From positions 24,559,087 to 24,623,086 of the forward strand of contig BTRK01000001.1 in assembly GCA_036245805.1 (NCBI GenBank): a DNA stretch of 64,000 nucleotides, given 5' to 3'. The notes beneath the pieces were generated by a model. It ran no database searches. It saw nothing but the letters and a program-made list of their open reading frames with translations, and had not been told where the DNA came from. Position 1 is the first letter of the stretch, and every line of letters starts with the position of its first letter. This document shows, piece after piece, positions 44,004 through 58,400 of the stretch. The DNA is from Pristionchus mayeri. Taxonomy: Eukaryota; Nematoda; Chromadorea; Rhabditida; Neodiplogasteridae. The position numbers and the translations under genes were made by a program.

Positions 44004-47000
44004 GAGGAGATTCCGCTCTACTGCAGCTACTAAGTGATGAAAAATGACATTGGTAAGAGGTGGTCAGTCCCCGATTGTCGATATGTCCATTTAGAAGCCT
44101 AGGGGAAAGTAAAGTAGGTAATAAGGGGCATATCGCTCTGTTGAATCGGCAAAAAATCCGTGGCTCGATCAAGAGGAGATTCCGCTCTACTGCAGCTACT
44201 AAGTGATGAAAAATGACATTGGTAAGAGGTGGTCAATCGCCGATTGTCGATATATCCATTTAGAAGCCTAGGGGAAAGTAAAGTAGTTAAAAAGGAGCAT
44301 ATCGCTCTGTTGAATCGGCAAAAAATCCGTGGCTCGATCAAGAGGAGATTCCGCTCTACTGCAGCTACTAAGTGATGAAAAATGACATTGGTAAGAGGTG
44401 GTCAATCGCCGATTGTCGATATATCCATTTAGAAGCCTAGGGGAAAGTAAAGTAGTTAAAAAGGAGCATATCGCTCTGTTGAATCGGCAAAAAATCCGTG
44501 GTTCGATCAAGAGGAGATTCCGCTCTACTGCAGCTACTAAGTGATGAGAAATGGCATTGGTAAGAGGTAGTCAGTCCCCGATTGTCGATATGTCCATTTA
44601 GAAGCCTCGGGGAAAGTAAAGTACGGTAATAAGGGGCAAATCGCTCTGTTGAATCGGCAAAAAATCCGTGGCTCGATCAAGAGGAGATTGGTAAGAGGTG
44701 GTCAGTCGCCGATTGTCGATATATCCATTTAGAAGCCTAGGGGAAAGTAAAGTAGTTAAAAAGGAGCATATCGCTCTGTTGAATCGGCAAAAAATCCGTG
44801 GCTCGATCAAGAGGAGATTCCGCTCTACTGCAGCTACTAAGTGATGAAAAATGGCATTGGTAAGAGGTAGTCAGTCCCCGATTGTCGATATGTCCATTTA
44901 GAAGCCTCGGGGAAAGTAAAGTACGGTAATAAGGGGCAAATCGCTCTGTTGAATCGGCAAAAAATCCGTGGCTCGATCAAGAGGAGATTCCGCTCTACTG
45001 CAGCTAGTAAGTGATGAAAAATGGCATTGGTAAGAGGTAGTCAGTCCCCGATTGTCGATATGTCCATTTAGAAGCCTCGGGGAAAGTAAAGTACGGTAAT
45101 AAGGGGCATATCGCTCTGTTGAATCGGCAAAAAATCCGTGGTTCGATCAAGAGGAGATTCCGCTCTACTGCAGCTACTAAGTGATGAGAAATGGCATTAG
45201 TAAGAGGTGGTCAGTCGCCGATTGTCGATATGTCCATTTAGAAGCCTAGGGGAAAGTAAAGTAGTTAAAAAGGAGCATATCGCTCTGTTGAATCGGCAAA
45301 AAATCCGTGGCTCGATCAAGAGGAGATTCCGCTCTACTGCAGCTACTAAGTGATGAAATATGGCATTGGTAAGAGGTGGTCAGGCCCCGATTGTCGATAT
45401 GCCCATTTAGAAGCCTAGGGGAAAGTAAAGTACGGTAATAAGGGGCATATCGCTCTATTGAATCGGCAAAAAATCCGTGGCTCGATCAAGAGGAGATTCC
45501 GCTCTACTGCAGCTACTAAGTGATGAAAAATGGCATTGGTAAGAGGTGGTCAGTCCCCGATTGTCGATATGTCCATTTAGAAGCCTCGGGGAAAGTAAAG
45601 TACGGTAATAAGGGGCATATCGCTCTGTTGAATCGGCAAAAAATCCGTGGCTCGATCAAGAGGAGATTCCGCTCTACTGCAGCTACTAAGTGATGAAAAA
45701 TGGCATAGGTAAGAGGTGGTTAGTCCCCGATTGTCGATATGCAGATTTAGAAGCCTAGGGGAAAGTAAAGTAGGTGATAAGGGGCATATCACACTGTTGA
45801 ATCGGCAAAAAATCCGTGGCTCGATCAAGAGGAAATTCCGCTCTACTGCAGCTACTAAGTGATGAAAAATGGCATTGGTAAGAGGTGGTCAGTCCCCGAT
45901 TGTCGATATGTCCATTTAGAAGCCTAGGGGAAAGTAAAGTAGGTGATAAGGGGCATATCGCTCTGTTGAATCGGCAAAAAATCCGTGGCTCGATCAAGAG
46001 GAGATTCCGCTCTACTGCAGCTACTAAGTGATGAAAAATGGCATTGGTAATACGTGGTCAGTCCCCGATTGTCGATATGTCCATTTAGAAGCCTAGGGGA
46101 AAGTAAAGTAGGTGATAAGGGGCATATCGCTCTGTTGAATCGGCAAAAAATCCGTGGCTCGATCAAGAGGAGATTCCGCTCTACTGCAGCTACTAAGTGA
46201 TGAAAAATGACATTGGTAAGAGGTGGTCAGTCGCCGATTGTCGATATGTCCATTTAGAAGCCTCGGGGAAAGTAAAGTACGGTAATAAGGGGCATATCGC
46301 TCTGTTGAATCGGCAAAAAATCCGTGGCTCGATCAAGAGGAGATTCCGCTCTACTGCAGCTACTAAGTGATGAGAAATGGCATTGGTAAGAGGTAGTCAG
46401 TCCCCGATTGTCGATATGTCCATTTAGAAGCCTCGGGGAAAGTAAAGTACGGTAATAAGGGGCATATCGCTCTGTTGAATCGGCAAAAAATCCGTGGTTC
46501 GATCAAGAGGAGATTCCGCTCTACTGCAGCTACTAAGTGATGAGAAATGGCATTAGTAAGAGGTGGTCAGTCGCCGATTGTCGATATGTCCATTTAGAAG
46601 CCTAGGGGAAAGTAAAGTAGTTAAAAAGGAGCATATCGCTCTGTTGAATCGGCAAAAAATCCGTGGCTCGATCAAGAGGAGATTCCGCTCTACTGCAGCT
46701 ACTAAGTGATGAAATATGGCATTGGTAAGAGGTGGTCAGGCCCCGATTGTCGATATGCCCATTTAGAAGCCTAGGGGAAAGTAAAGTACGGTAATAAGGG
46801 GCATATCGCTCTATTGAATCGGCAAAAAATCCGTGGCTCGATCAAGAGGAGATTCCGCTCTACTGCAGCTACTAAGTGATGAAAAATGGCATTGGTAAGA
46901 GGTGGTCAGTCCCCGATTGTCGATATGTCCATTTAGAAGCCTCGGGGAAAGTAAAGTACGGTAATAAGGGGCATATCGCTCTGTTGAATCGGCAAAAAAT

Positions 47001-48199
47001 CCGTGGCTCGATCAAGAGGAGATTCCGCTCTACTGCAGCTACTAAGTGATGAAAAATGGCATAGGTAAGAGGTGGTTAGTCCCCGATTGTCGATATGCAG
47101 ATTTAGAAGCCTAGGGGAAAGTAAAGTAGGTGATAAGGGGCATATCACACTGTTGAATCGGCAAAAAATCCGTGGCTCGATCAAGAGGAAATTCCGCTCT
47201 ACTGCAGCTACTAAGTGATGAAAAATGGCATTGGTAAGAGGTGGTCAGTCCCCGATTGTCGATATGTCCATTTAGAAGCCTAGGGGAAAGTAAAGTAGGT
47301 GATAAGGGGCATATCGCTCTGTTGAATCGGCAAAAAATCCGTGGCTCGATCAAGAGGAGATTCCGCTCTACTGCAGCTACTAAGTGATGAAAAATGGCAT
47401 TGGTAATACGTGGTCAGTCCCCGATTGTCGATATGTCCATTTAGAAGCCTAGGGGAAAGTAAAGTAGGTGATAAGGGGCATATCGCTCTGTTGAATCGGC
47501 AAAAAATCCGTGGCTCGATCAAGAGGAGATTCCGCTCTACTGCAGCTACTAAGTGATGAAAAATGACATTGGTAAGAGGTGGTCAGTCGCCGATTGTCGA
47601 TATGTCCATTTAGAAGCCTCGGGGAAAGTAAAGTACGGTAATAAGGGGCATATCGCTCTGTTGAATCGGCAAAAAATCCGTGGCTCGATCAAGAGGAGAT
47701 TCCGCTCTACTGCAGCTACTAAGTGATGAAAAATGGCAGTGGTAAGAGGTGGTTAGTCCCCGATTGTCGATATGCAGATTTAGAAGCCTAGGGGAAAGTA
47801 AAGTAGGTGATAAGGGGCATATCACACTGTTGAATCGGCAAAAAATCCGTGGCTCGATCAAGAGGAAATTCCGCTCTACTGCAGCTACTAAGTGATGAAA
47901 AATGGCATTGGTAAGAGGTGGTCAGTCCCCGATTGTCGATATGTCCATTTAGAAGCCTAGGGGAAAGTAAAGTAGGTGATAAGGGGCATATCGCTCTGTT
48001 GAATCGGCAAAAAATCCGTGGCTCGATCAAGAGGAGATTCCGCTCTACTGCAGCTACTAAGTGATGAAAAATGGCATTGGTAATACGTGGTCAGTCCCCG
48101 ATTGTCGATATGTCCATTTAGAAGCCTAGGGGAAAGTAAAGTAGGTGATAAGGGGCATATCGCTCTGTTGAATCGGCAAAAAATCCGTGGCTCGATCAA
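43115..48199 (+). repeat. Higher-order repeats of 8 (1356 bp) and 4 (677 bp) monomers
   Basis: The marker GATATGCAGATTTAG occurs at about 43275, 45737, 47093 and 47770. TTGGTAATACGTGG follows at about 46043, 47399 and 48076. The block from 45577 restarts at 46933 (1356 bp) and again at 47610 (677 bp). Confidence 0.82.
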
Positions 48200-51000
48200 G
48201 AGGAGATTCCGCTCTACTGCAGCTACTAAGTGATGAAAAATGACATTGGAAAGAGGTGGTCAGTCGCCGATTGTCGATATATCCATTTAGAAGCCTAGGG
48301 GAAAGTAAAGTAGTTAAAAAGGAGCATATCGCTCTGTTGAATCGGCAAAAAATCCGTGGCTCGATCAAGAGGAGATTCCGCTTTACTGCAGCTACTAAGT
48401 GATGAAATATGGCATAGGTAAGAGGTGGTTAGTCCCCGATTGTCTATATGCCCATTTAGAAGCCTAGGGGAAAGTAAAGTACGGTAATAAGGGGCATATC
48501 GCTCTGTTGAATCGGCAAAAAATCCGTGGCTCGATCAAGAGGAGATTCCGCTCTACTGCAGCTACTAAGTGATGAAAAATGACATTGGTAAGAGGTGGTC
48601 AGTCGCCGATTGTCGATATATCCATTTAGAAGCCTAGGGGAAAGTAAAGTAGTTAAAAAGGAGCATATCGCTCTGTTGAATCGGCAAAAAATCCGTGGCT
48701 CGATCAAGAGGAGATTCCGCTCTACTGCAGCTACTAAGTGATGAAAAATGGCATTGGTAAGAGGTGGGAAGTCCCCGATTGTCGATATGTCCATTTAGAA
48801 GCCTAGGGGAAAGTAAAGTAGGTGATAAGGGGCATATCGCTCTGTTGAATCGGCAAAAAATCCGTGGCTCGATCAAGAGGAGATTCCGCTCTACTGCAGC
48901 TACTAAGTGATGAAAAATGACATTGGTAAGAGGTGGTCAGTCGCCGATTGTCGATATATCCATTTAGAAGCCTAGGGGAAAGTAAAGTAGTTAAAAAGGA
49001 GCATATCGCTCTGTTGAATCGGCAAAAAATCCGTGGCTCGATCAAGAGGAGATTCCGCTCTACTGCAGCTACTAAGTGATGAAATATGGCATAGGTAAGA
49101 GGTGGTTAGTCCCCGATTGTCTATATGCCCATTTAGAAGCCTAGGGGAAAGTAAAGTACGGTAATAAGGGGCATATCGCTCTATTGAATCGGCAAAAATC
49201 CGTGGCTCGATCAAGAGGAGATTCCGCTCTACTGCAGCTACTAAGTGATGAAAAATGGCATTGGTAAGAGGTATTCAGTCCCCGATTGTCGATATGTCCA
49301 TTTAGAAGCCTCGGGGAAAGTAAAGTAGGTGATAAGGGGCATATCGCTCTGTTGAATCGGCAAAAAATCCGTGGCTCGATCAAGAGGAGATTCCGCTCTA
49401 CTGCAGCTACAAAGTGATGAAAAATGGCATTGGTAAGAGGTGGTCAGTCGCCGATTGTCGATATGTCCATTTAGAAGCCTAGGGGAAAGTAAAGTAGGTA
49501 AAAAGGGGCATATCGCTCTGTTGAATCGGCAAAAAATCCGTGGCTCGATCAAGAGGAGATTCCGCTCTACTGCAGCTGCTAAGTGATGAAAAATGACATT
49601 GGTAAGAGGTGGTCAGTCGCCGATTGTCGATATATCCATTTAGAAGCCTAGGGGAAAGTAAAGTAGTTAAAAAGGAGCATATCGCTCTGTTGAATCGGCA
49701 AAAATCCGTGGCTCGATCAAGAGGAGATTCCGCTCTACTGCAGCTACTAAGTGATGAAAAATGGCATTGGTAAGAGGTGGTCAGTCCCCGATTGTCGATA
49801 TGTCCATTTAGAAGCCTCGGGGAAAGTAAAGTACGGTAATAAGGGGCATATCGCTCTGTTGAATCGGCAAAAAATTCGTGGCTCGATCAAGAGGAGATTC
49901 CGCTCTACTGCAGCTACTAAGTGATGAAAAATGGCATTGGTAAGAGGTGGTCAGTCGCCGATTGTCGATAGGTCCATTTAGACGCCTAGGGGAAAGTAAA
50001 GTAGGTAATAAGGGGCATATCGCTCTGTTAAATCGGCAAAAAATCCGTGGCTCGATCAAGAGGAGATTCCGCTCTACTGCAGCTACTAAGTGATGAAAAA
50101 TGGCATTGGTAAGAGGTGGTCAGTCCCCGATTGTCGATATGTCCATTTAGACGCCTAGGGGAAAGTAAAGTAGGTAATAAGGGGCATATCGCTCTGTTGA
50201 ATCGGCAAAAAATTCGTGGCTCGATCAAGAGGAGATTCCGCTCGACTGCAGCTACTAAGTGATGAAAAATGACATTGGTAAGAGGTGGTTAGTCCCCGAT
50301 TGTCTATATGCCCATTTAGAAGCCTAGGGGAAAGTAAAGTAGGTGATAAGGGGCATATCACTCTGTTGAATCGGCAAAAAATCCGTGGCTCGATCAAGAG
50401 GAGATTCCGCCCTACTGCAGCTACTAAGTGATGGAAAATGGCATTGGCAAAGAGGTGGTCAGTAGCCGATTGTCGATATGTCCATTTAGAAGCCTAGGGG
50501 AAAGTAAAGTAGTTAAAAAGGAGCATATCGCTCTGTTGAATCGGCAAAAAATCCGTGGCTCGATCAAGAGGAAATTCCGCTCTACTGCAGCTACTAAGTG
50601 ATGAAAAATGGCATTCGTAAGAGATGGTCAGTCCCCGATTGTCGATATGTTCATTTAGACGACTAGGGGAAAGTAAAGTAGGTAATAAGGGGTATATCGC
50701 TCTGTTGAATCGGCAAAAAATCCGTGGCTCGATCAAGAGGAGATTCCGCTCTACTGCAGCTACTAAGTGATGAAAAATGGCATTCGTAAGAGATGGTCAG
50801 TCCCCGATTGTCGATATGTCCATTTAGACGCCTAGGGGAAAGTAAAGTAGGTAATAAGGGGCATATCGCTCTATTGAATCGGCAAAAAATCCGTGGCTCG
50901 ATCAAGAGGAGATTCCGCTCTACTGCAGCTACTAAGTGATGAAAAATGGCATTGGGAAGAGGTGGTCAGTCCCCGATTGTCGTTATGTCCATTTAGAAGC

Positions 51001-54000
51001 CTAGGGGAAAGTAAAGTAGGTAATAAGGGGCATATCGCTCTGTTGAATCGGCAAAAAATCCGTGGCTCGATCAAGAGGAGATTCCGCTCTACTGCAGCTA
51101 CTAAGTGATGAAAAATGGCATTGGGAAGAGGTGGTCAGTCCCCGATTGTCGATATGTCCATTTAGACGCCTAGGGGAAAGTAAAGTAGGTAATAAGGGGC
51201 ATATCGCTCTGTTGAATCGGCAAAAAATTCGTGGCTCGATCAAGAGGAGATTGGTAAGAGGTGGTCAGTCGCCGATTGTCGATATATCCATTTAGAAGCC
51301 TAGGGGAAAGTAAAGTAGTTAAAAAGGAGCATATCGCTCTGTTGAATCGGCAAAAAATTCGTGGCTCGATCAAGAGGAGATTCCGCTCGACTGCAGCTAC
51401 TAAGTGATGAAAAATGGCATTGGTAAGAGGTGGTCAGTCCCCGATTGTCGATATGTCCATTTAGAAGCCTAGGGGAAAGTAAAGTAGGTAATAAGGGGCA
51501 TATCGCTCTGTTGAATCGGCAAAAAATCCGTGGCTCGATCAAGAGGAGATTCCGCTCTACTGCAGCTACTAAGTGATGAAATATGGCATAGGTAAGAGGT
51601 GGTTAGTCCCCGATTGTCTATATGCCCATTTGAAGCCTAGGGGAAAGTAAAGTACGGTAATAAGGGGCAAATCGCTCTGTTGAATCGGCAAAAAATCCGT
51701 GGCTCGATCAAGAGGAGATTCCGCTCTACTGCAGCTAGTAAGTGATGAAAAATGGCATTGGTAAGAGGTAGTCAGTCCCCGATTGTCGATATGTCCATTT
51801 AGAAGCCTCGGGGAAAGTAAAGTACGGTAATAAGGAGCATATCGCTCTGTTGAATCGGCAAAAAATCCGTGACTCGATCAAGAGGAGATTCCGCTCTACT
51901 GCAGCTACTAAGTGATGAAATATGGCATTGGTAAGAGGTGGTCAGTCCCCGATTGTCGATATGCCCATTTAGAAGCCTAGGGGAAAGTAAAGTACGGTAA
52001 TAAGGGGCATATCGCTCTATTGAATCGGCAAAAAATCCGTGGCTCGATCAAGAGGAGATTCCGCTCTACTGCAGCTACTAAGTGATGAAAAATGGCATTG
52101 GTAAGAGGTGGTCAGTCCCCGATTGTCGATATGTCCATTTAGAAGCCTCGGGGAAAGTAAAGTACGGTAATAAGGGGCATATCGCTCTGTTGAATCGGCA
52201 AAAAATCCGTGGCTCGATCAAGAGGAGATTCCGCTCTACTGCAGCTACTAAGTGATGAAAAATGGCATTGGGAAGAGGTGGTCAGTCCCCGATTGTCGTT
52301 ATGTCCATTTAGAAGCCTAGGGGAAAGTAAAGTAGGTAATAAGGGGCATATCGCTCTGTTGAATCGGCAAAAAATCCGTGGCTCGATCAAGAGGAGATTC
52401 CGCTCTACTGCAGCTACTAAGTGATGAAAAATGGCATTGGGAAGAGGTGGTCAGTCCCCGATTGTCGATATGTCCATTTAGACGCCTAGGGGAAAGTAAA
52501 GTAGGTAATAAGGGGCATATCGCTCTGTTGAATCGGCAAAAAATTCGTGGCTCGATCAAGAGGAGATTGGTAAGAGGTGGTCAGTCGCCGATTGTCGATA
52601 TATCCATTTAGAAGCCTAGGGGAAAGTAAAGTAGTTAAAAAGGAGCATATCGCTCTGTTGAATCGGCAAAAAATTCGTGGCTCGATCAAGAGGAGATTCC
52701 GCTCGACTGCAGCTACTAAGTGATGAAAAATGGCATTGGTAAGAGGTGGTCAGTCCCCGATTGTCGATATGTCCATTTAGAAGCCTAGGGGAAAGTAAAG
52801 TAGGTAATAAGGGGCATATCGCTCTGTTGAATCGGCAAAAAATCCGTGGCTCGATCAAGAGGAGATTCCGCTCTACTGCAGCTACTAAGTGATGAAATAT
52901 GGCATAGGTAAGAGGTGGTTAGTCCCCGATTGTCTATATGCCCATTTGAAGCCTAGGGGAAAGTAAAGTACGGTAATAAGGGGCAAATCGCTCTGTTGAA
53001 TCGGCAAAAAATCCGTGGCTCGATCAAGAGGAGATTCCGCTCTACTGCAGCTAGTAAGTGATGAAAAATGGCATTGGTAAGAGGTAGTCAGTCCCCGATT
53101 GTCGATATGTCCATTTAGAAGCCTCGGGGAAAGTAAAGTACGGTAATAAGGAGCATATCGCTCTGTTGAATCGGCAAAAAATCCGTGACTCGATCAAGAG
53201 GAGATTCCGCTCTACTGCAGCTACTAAGTGATGAAATATGGCATAGGTAAGAGGTGGTTAGTCCCCGATTGTCTATATGCCCATTTGAAGCCTAGGGGAA
53301 AGTAAAGTACGGTAATAAGGGGCAAATCGCTCTGTTGAATCGGCAAAAAATCCGTGGCTCGATCAAGAGGAGATTCCGCTCTACTGCAGCTAGTAAGTGA
53401 TGAAAAATGGCATTGGTAAGAGGTAGTCAGTCCCCGATTGTCGATATGTCCATTTAGAAGCCTCGGGGAAAGTAAAGTACGGTAATAAGGAGCATATCGC
53501 TCTGTTGAATCGGCAAAAAATCCGTGACTCGATCAAGAGGAGATTCCGCTCTACTGCAGCTACTAAGTGATGAAATATGGCATTGGTAAGAGGTGGTCAG
53601 TCCCCGATTGTCGATATGTCCATTTAGAAGCCTCGGGGAAAGTAAAGTACGGTAATAAGGGGCATATCGCTCTGTTGAATCGGCAAAAAATCCGTGGCTC
53701 GATCAAGAGGAGATTCCGCTCTACTGCAGCTACTAAGTGATGAAAAATGGCATTGGGAAGAGGTGGTCAGTCCCCGATTGTCGATATGTCCATTTAGACG
53801 CCTAGGGGAAAGTAAAGTAGGTAATAAGGGGCATATCGCTCTGTTGAATCGGCAAAAAATTCGTGGCTCGATCAAGAGGAGATTGGTAAGAGGTGGTCAG
53901 TCGCCGATTGTCGATATATCCATTTAGAAGCCTAGGGGAAAGTAAAGTAGTTAAAAAGGAGCATATCGCTCTGTTGAATCGGCAAAAAATTCGTGGCTCG

Positions 54001-54770
54001 ATCAAGAGGAGATTCCGCTCGACTGCAGCTACTAAGTGATGAAAAATGGCATTGGTAAGAGGTGGTCAGTCCCCGATTGTCGATATGTCCATTTAGAAGC
54101 CTAGGGGAAAGTAAAGTAGGTAATAAGGGGCATATCGCTCTGTTGAATCGGCAAAAAATCCGTGGCTCGATCAAGAGGAGATTCCGCTCTACTGCAGCTA
54201 CTAAGTGATGAAATATGGCATAGGTAAGAGGTGGTTAGTCCCCGATTGTCTATATGCCCATTTGAAGCCTAGGGGAAAGTAAAGTACGGTAATAAGGGGC
54301 AAATCGCTCTGTTGAATCGGCAAAAAATCCGTGGCTCGATCAAGAGGAGATTCCGCTCTACTGCAGCTAGTAAGTGATGAAAAATGGCATTGGTAAGAGG
54401 TAGTCAGTCCCCGATTGTCGATATGTCCATTTAGAAGCCTCGGGGAAAGTAAAGTACGGTAATAAGGAGCATATCGCTCTGTTGAATCGGCAAAAAATCC
54501 GTGACTCGATCAAGAGGAGATTCCGCTCTACTGCAGCTACTAAGTGATGAAATATGGCATTGGTAAGAGGTGGTCAGTCCCCGATTGTCGATATGCCCAT
54601 TTAGAAGCCTAGGGGAAAGTAAAGTACGGTAATAAGGGGCATATCGCTCTATTGAATCGGCAAAAAATCCGTGGCTCGATCAAGAGGAGATTCCGCTCTA
54701 CTGCAGCTACTAAGTGATGAAAAATGGCATTGGTAAGAGGTGGTCAGTCCCCGATTGTCGATATGTCCAT
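51001..54770 (+). repeat. 1316-bp higher-order repeat (seven full monomers plus one of 130 bp)
   Basis: Units start at about 51001, 52317 and 53633. Each contains the 39-bp deletion monomer (51250, 52566, 53882) and a monomer with the 1-bp deletion CCCATTTGAAGCC (about 51625, 52941, 54257). An additional CCCATTTGAAGCC near 53280 shows a local 340-bp repeat in the middle copy. Confidence 0.83.
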
Positions 54771-54948
54771 TTAGAAGCCTCGGGGAAAGTAAAGTACGGT
54801 AATAAGGGGCATATCGCTCTGTTGAATCGGCAAAAAATCCGTGGCTCGATCAAGAGGAGATTCCGCTCTACTGCAGCTACTAAGTGATGAAAAATGGCAT
54901 TCGTAAGAGATGGTCAGTCCCCGATTGTCGATATGTCCATTTAGACGA

Positions 54949-55360
54949 CTAGGGGAAAGTAAAGTAGGTAATAAGGGGTATATCGCTCTGTTGAATCGGC
55001 AAAAAATCCGTGGCTCGATCAAGAGGAGATTCCGCTCTACTGCAGCTACTAAGTGATGAAAAATGGCATTCGTAAGAGATGGTCAGTCCCCGATTGTCGA
55101 TATGTTCATTTAGACGACTAGGGGAAAGTAAAGTAGGTAATAAGGGGTATATCGCTCTGTTGAATCGGCAAAAAATCCGTGGCTCGATCAAGAGGAGATT
55201 CCGCTCTACTGCAGCTACTAAGTGATGAAAAATGGCATTCGTAAGAGATGGTCAGTCCCCGATTGTCGATATGTTCATTTAGACGACTAGGGGAAAGTAA
55301 AGTAGGTAATAAGGGGTATATCGCTCTGTTGAATCGGCAAAAAATCCGTGGCTCGATCAA
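54949..55360 (+). repeat. Single-monomer amplification of the TTCATTTAGACGAC variant
   Basis: Consecutive monomers carry the same rare combination: ATTCGTAAGAGATGG, GACGACTAGGGG and GGGGTATATCGC. Such runs of near-identical neighbours suggest very recent one-unit duplication. Confidence 0.75.
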
Positions 55361-55494
55361 GAGGAGATTCCGCTCTACTGCAGCTACTAAGTGATGAAAA
55401 ATGGCATTCGTAAGAGGTGGTCAGTCCCCGATTGTCGATATGTCCATTTAGACGACTAGGGGAAAGTAAAGTAGGTAATAAGGGGCATATCGCT

Positions 55495-58400
55495 CTATTG
55501 AATCGGCAAAAAATCCGTGGCTCGATCAAGAGGAGATTCCGCTCTACTGCAGCTACTAAGTGATGAAAAATGGCATTGGGAAGAGGTGGTCAGTCCCCGA
55601 TTGTCGTTATGTCCATTTAGAAGCCTAGGGGAAAGTAAAGTAGGTAATAAGGGGCATATCGCTCTATTGAATCGGCAAAAAATCCGTGGCTCGATCAAGA
55701 GGAGATTCCGCTCTACTGCAGCTACTAAGTGATGAAAAATGGCATTGGGAAGAGGTGGTCAGTCCCCGATTGTCGTTATGTCCATTTAGAAGCCTAGGGG
55801 AAAGTAAAGTAGGTAATAAGGGGCATATCGCTCTGTTGAATCGGCAAAAAATCCGTGGCTCGATCAAGAGGAGATTCCGCTCTACTGCAGCTACTAAGGG
55901 ATGAAAAATGGCATTGGTAAGAGGTGGTCAGTCCCCGATTGTCGATATGTCCATTTAGAAGCATAGGGGAAAGTAAAGTACGGTAATAAGGGGCATATCG
56001 CTCTGTTGAATCGGCAAAAAATCCGTGGCTCGATAAAGAGGAGATTCCGCTCTACTGCAGCTACTAAGGGATGAAAAATGGCATTGGTAAGAGGTGGTCA
56101 GTCCCCGATTGTCGATATGTCCATTTAGAAGCCTAGGGGAAAGTAAAGTATGGTAATAAGGGGCATATCGCTCTGTTGAATCGGCAAAAAATCCGTGGCT
56201 CGATCAAGAGGTGATTCCGCTCTACTGCAGCTACTAAGTGATGAAAAATGGCATTCGTAAGAGATGGTCAGTCCCCGATTGTCGATATGTCCATTTAGAC
56301 GACTAGGGGAAAGTAAAGTAGGTAATAAGGGGTATATCGCTCTGTTGAATCGGCAAAAAATCCGTGGCTCGATCAAGAGGAGATTCCGCTCTACTGCAGC
56401 TACTAAGTGATGAAAAATGGCATTCGTAAGAGGTGGTCAGTCCCCGATTGTCGATATGTCCATTCAGACGACTAGGGGAAAGTAAAGTAGGTAATAAGGG
56501 GCATATCGCTCTATTGAATCGGCAAAAAATCCGTGGCTCGATCAAGAGGAGATTCCGCTCTACTGCAGCTACTAAGTGATGAAAAATGGCATTGGGAAGA
56601 GGTGGTCAGTCCCCGATTGTCGTTATGTCCATTTAGAAGCCTAGGGGAAAGTAAAGTAGGTAATAAGGGGCATATCGCTCTATTGAATCGGCAAAAAATC
56701 CGTGGCTCGATCAAGAGGAGATTCCGCTCTACTGCAGCTACTAAGTGATGAAAAATGGCATTGGGAAGAGGTGGTCAGTCCCCGATTGTCGTTATGTCCA
56801 TTTAGAAGCCTAGGGGAAAGTAAAGTAGGTAATAAGGGGCATATCGCTCTGTTGAATCGGCAAAAAATCCGTGGCTCGATCAAGAGGAGATTCCGCTCTA
56901 CTGCAGCTACTAAGGGATGAAAAATGGCATTGGTAAGAGGTGGTCAGTCCCCGATTGTCGATATGTCCATTTAGAAGCCTAGGGGAAAGTAAAGTACGGT
57001 AATAAGGGGCATATCGCTCTGTTGAATCGGCAAAAAATCCGTGGCTCGATAAAGAGGAGATTCCGCTCTACTGCAGCTACTAAGGGATGAAAAATGGCAT
57101 TGGTAAGAGGTGGTCAGTCCCCGATTGTCGATATGTCCATTTAGACGACTAGGGGAAAGTAAAGTATGGTAATAAGGGGCATATCGCTCTGTTGAATCGG
57201 CAAAAAATCCGTGGCTCGATCAAGAGGAGATTCCGCTCTACTGCAGCTACTAAGGGATGAAAAATGGCATTGGTAAAAGGTGGTCAGTCCCCGATTGTCG
57301 ATATGTCCATTTAGAAGCCTAGGGGAAAGTAAAGTACGGTAATAAGGGGCATATCGCTCTGTTGAATCGGCAAAAAATCCGTGGCTCGATAAAGAGGAGA
57401 TTCCGCTCTACTGCAGCTACTAAGGGATGAAAAATGGCATTGGTAAGAGGTGGTCAGTCCCCGATTGTCGATATGTCCATTTAGAAGCCTAGGGGAAAGT
57501 AAAGTATGGTAATAAGGGGCATATCGCTCTGTTGAATCGGCAAAAAATCCGTGGCTCGATCAAGAGGAGATTCCGCTCTACTGCAGCTACTAAGGGATGA
57601 AAAATGGCATTGGTAAAAGGTGGTCAGTCCCCGATTGTCGATATGTCCATTTAGAAGCCTAGGGGAAAGTAAAGTACGGTAATAAGGGGCATATCGCTCT
57701 GTTGAATCGGCAAAAAACCCGTGGCTCGATCAAGAGGAGATTCCGCTCTACTGCAGCTACTAAGGGATGAAAAATGGCATTGGTAAAAGGTGGTCAGTCC
57801 CCGATTGTCGATATGTCCATTTAGAAGCCTAGGGGAAAGTAAAGTACGGTAATAAGGGGCATATCGCTCTGTTGAATCGGCAAAAAATCCGTGGCTCGAT
57901 AAAGAGGAGATTCCGCTCTACTGCAGCTACTAAGGGATGAAAAATGGCATTGGTAAGAGGTGGTCAGTCCCCGATTGTCGATATGTCCATTTAGAAGCCT
58001 AGGGGAAAGTAAAGTACGGTAATAAGGGGCATATCGCTCTGTTGAATCGGCAAAAAACCCGTGGCTCGATCAAGAGGAGATTCCGCTCTACTGCAGCTAC
58101 TAAGTGATGAAAAATGGCATTCGTAAGAGATGGTCAGTCCCCGATTGTCGATATGTCCATTTAGACGACTAGGGGAAAGTAAAGTAGGTAATAAGGGGTA
58201 TATCGCTCTGTTGAATCGGCAAAAAATCCGTGGCTCGATCAAGAGGAGATTCCGCTCTACTGCAGCTACTAAGTGATGAAAAATGGCATTCGTAAGAGAT
58301 GGTCAGTCCCCGATTGTCGATATGTTCATTTAGACGACTAGGGGAAAGTAAAGTAGGTAATAAGGGGCATATCGCTCTATTGAATCGGCAAAAAATCCGT

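Larger units (their letters stand above)
39777..51243 (+). repeat. Dispersed copy: 39777-40526 recurs at 50494-51243
   Basis: Variants GATATGTTCATTTAGACGAC, GGGGTATATCGC, GTCGTTATGTCC and TTGGGAAGAGG occur in the same order with offset 10717 bp. Related material is reused again at 54.9-59.3 kb. 40453-41033 also recurs at 59353-59933 (offset 8900). Confidence 0.75.
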
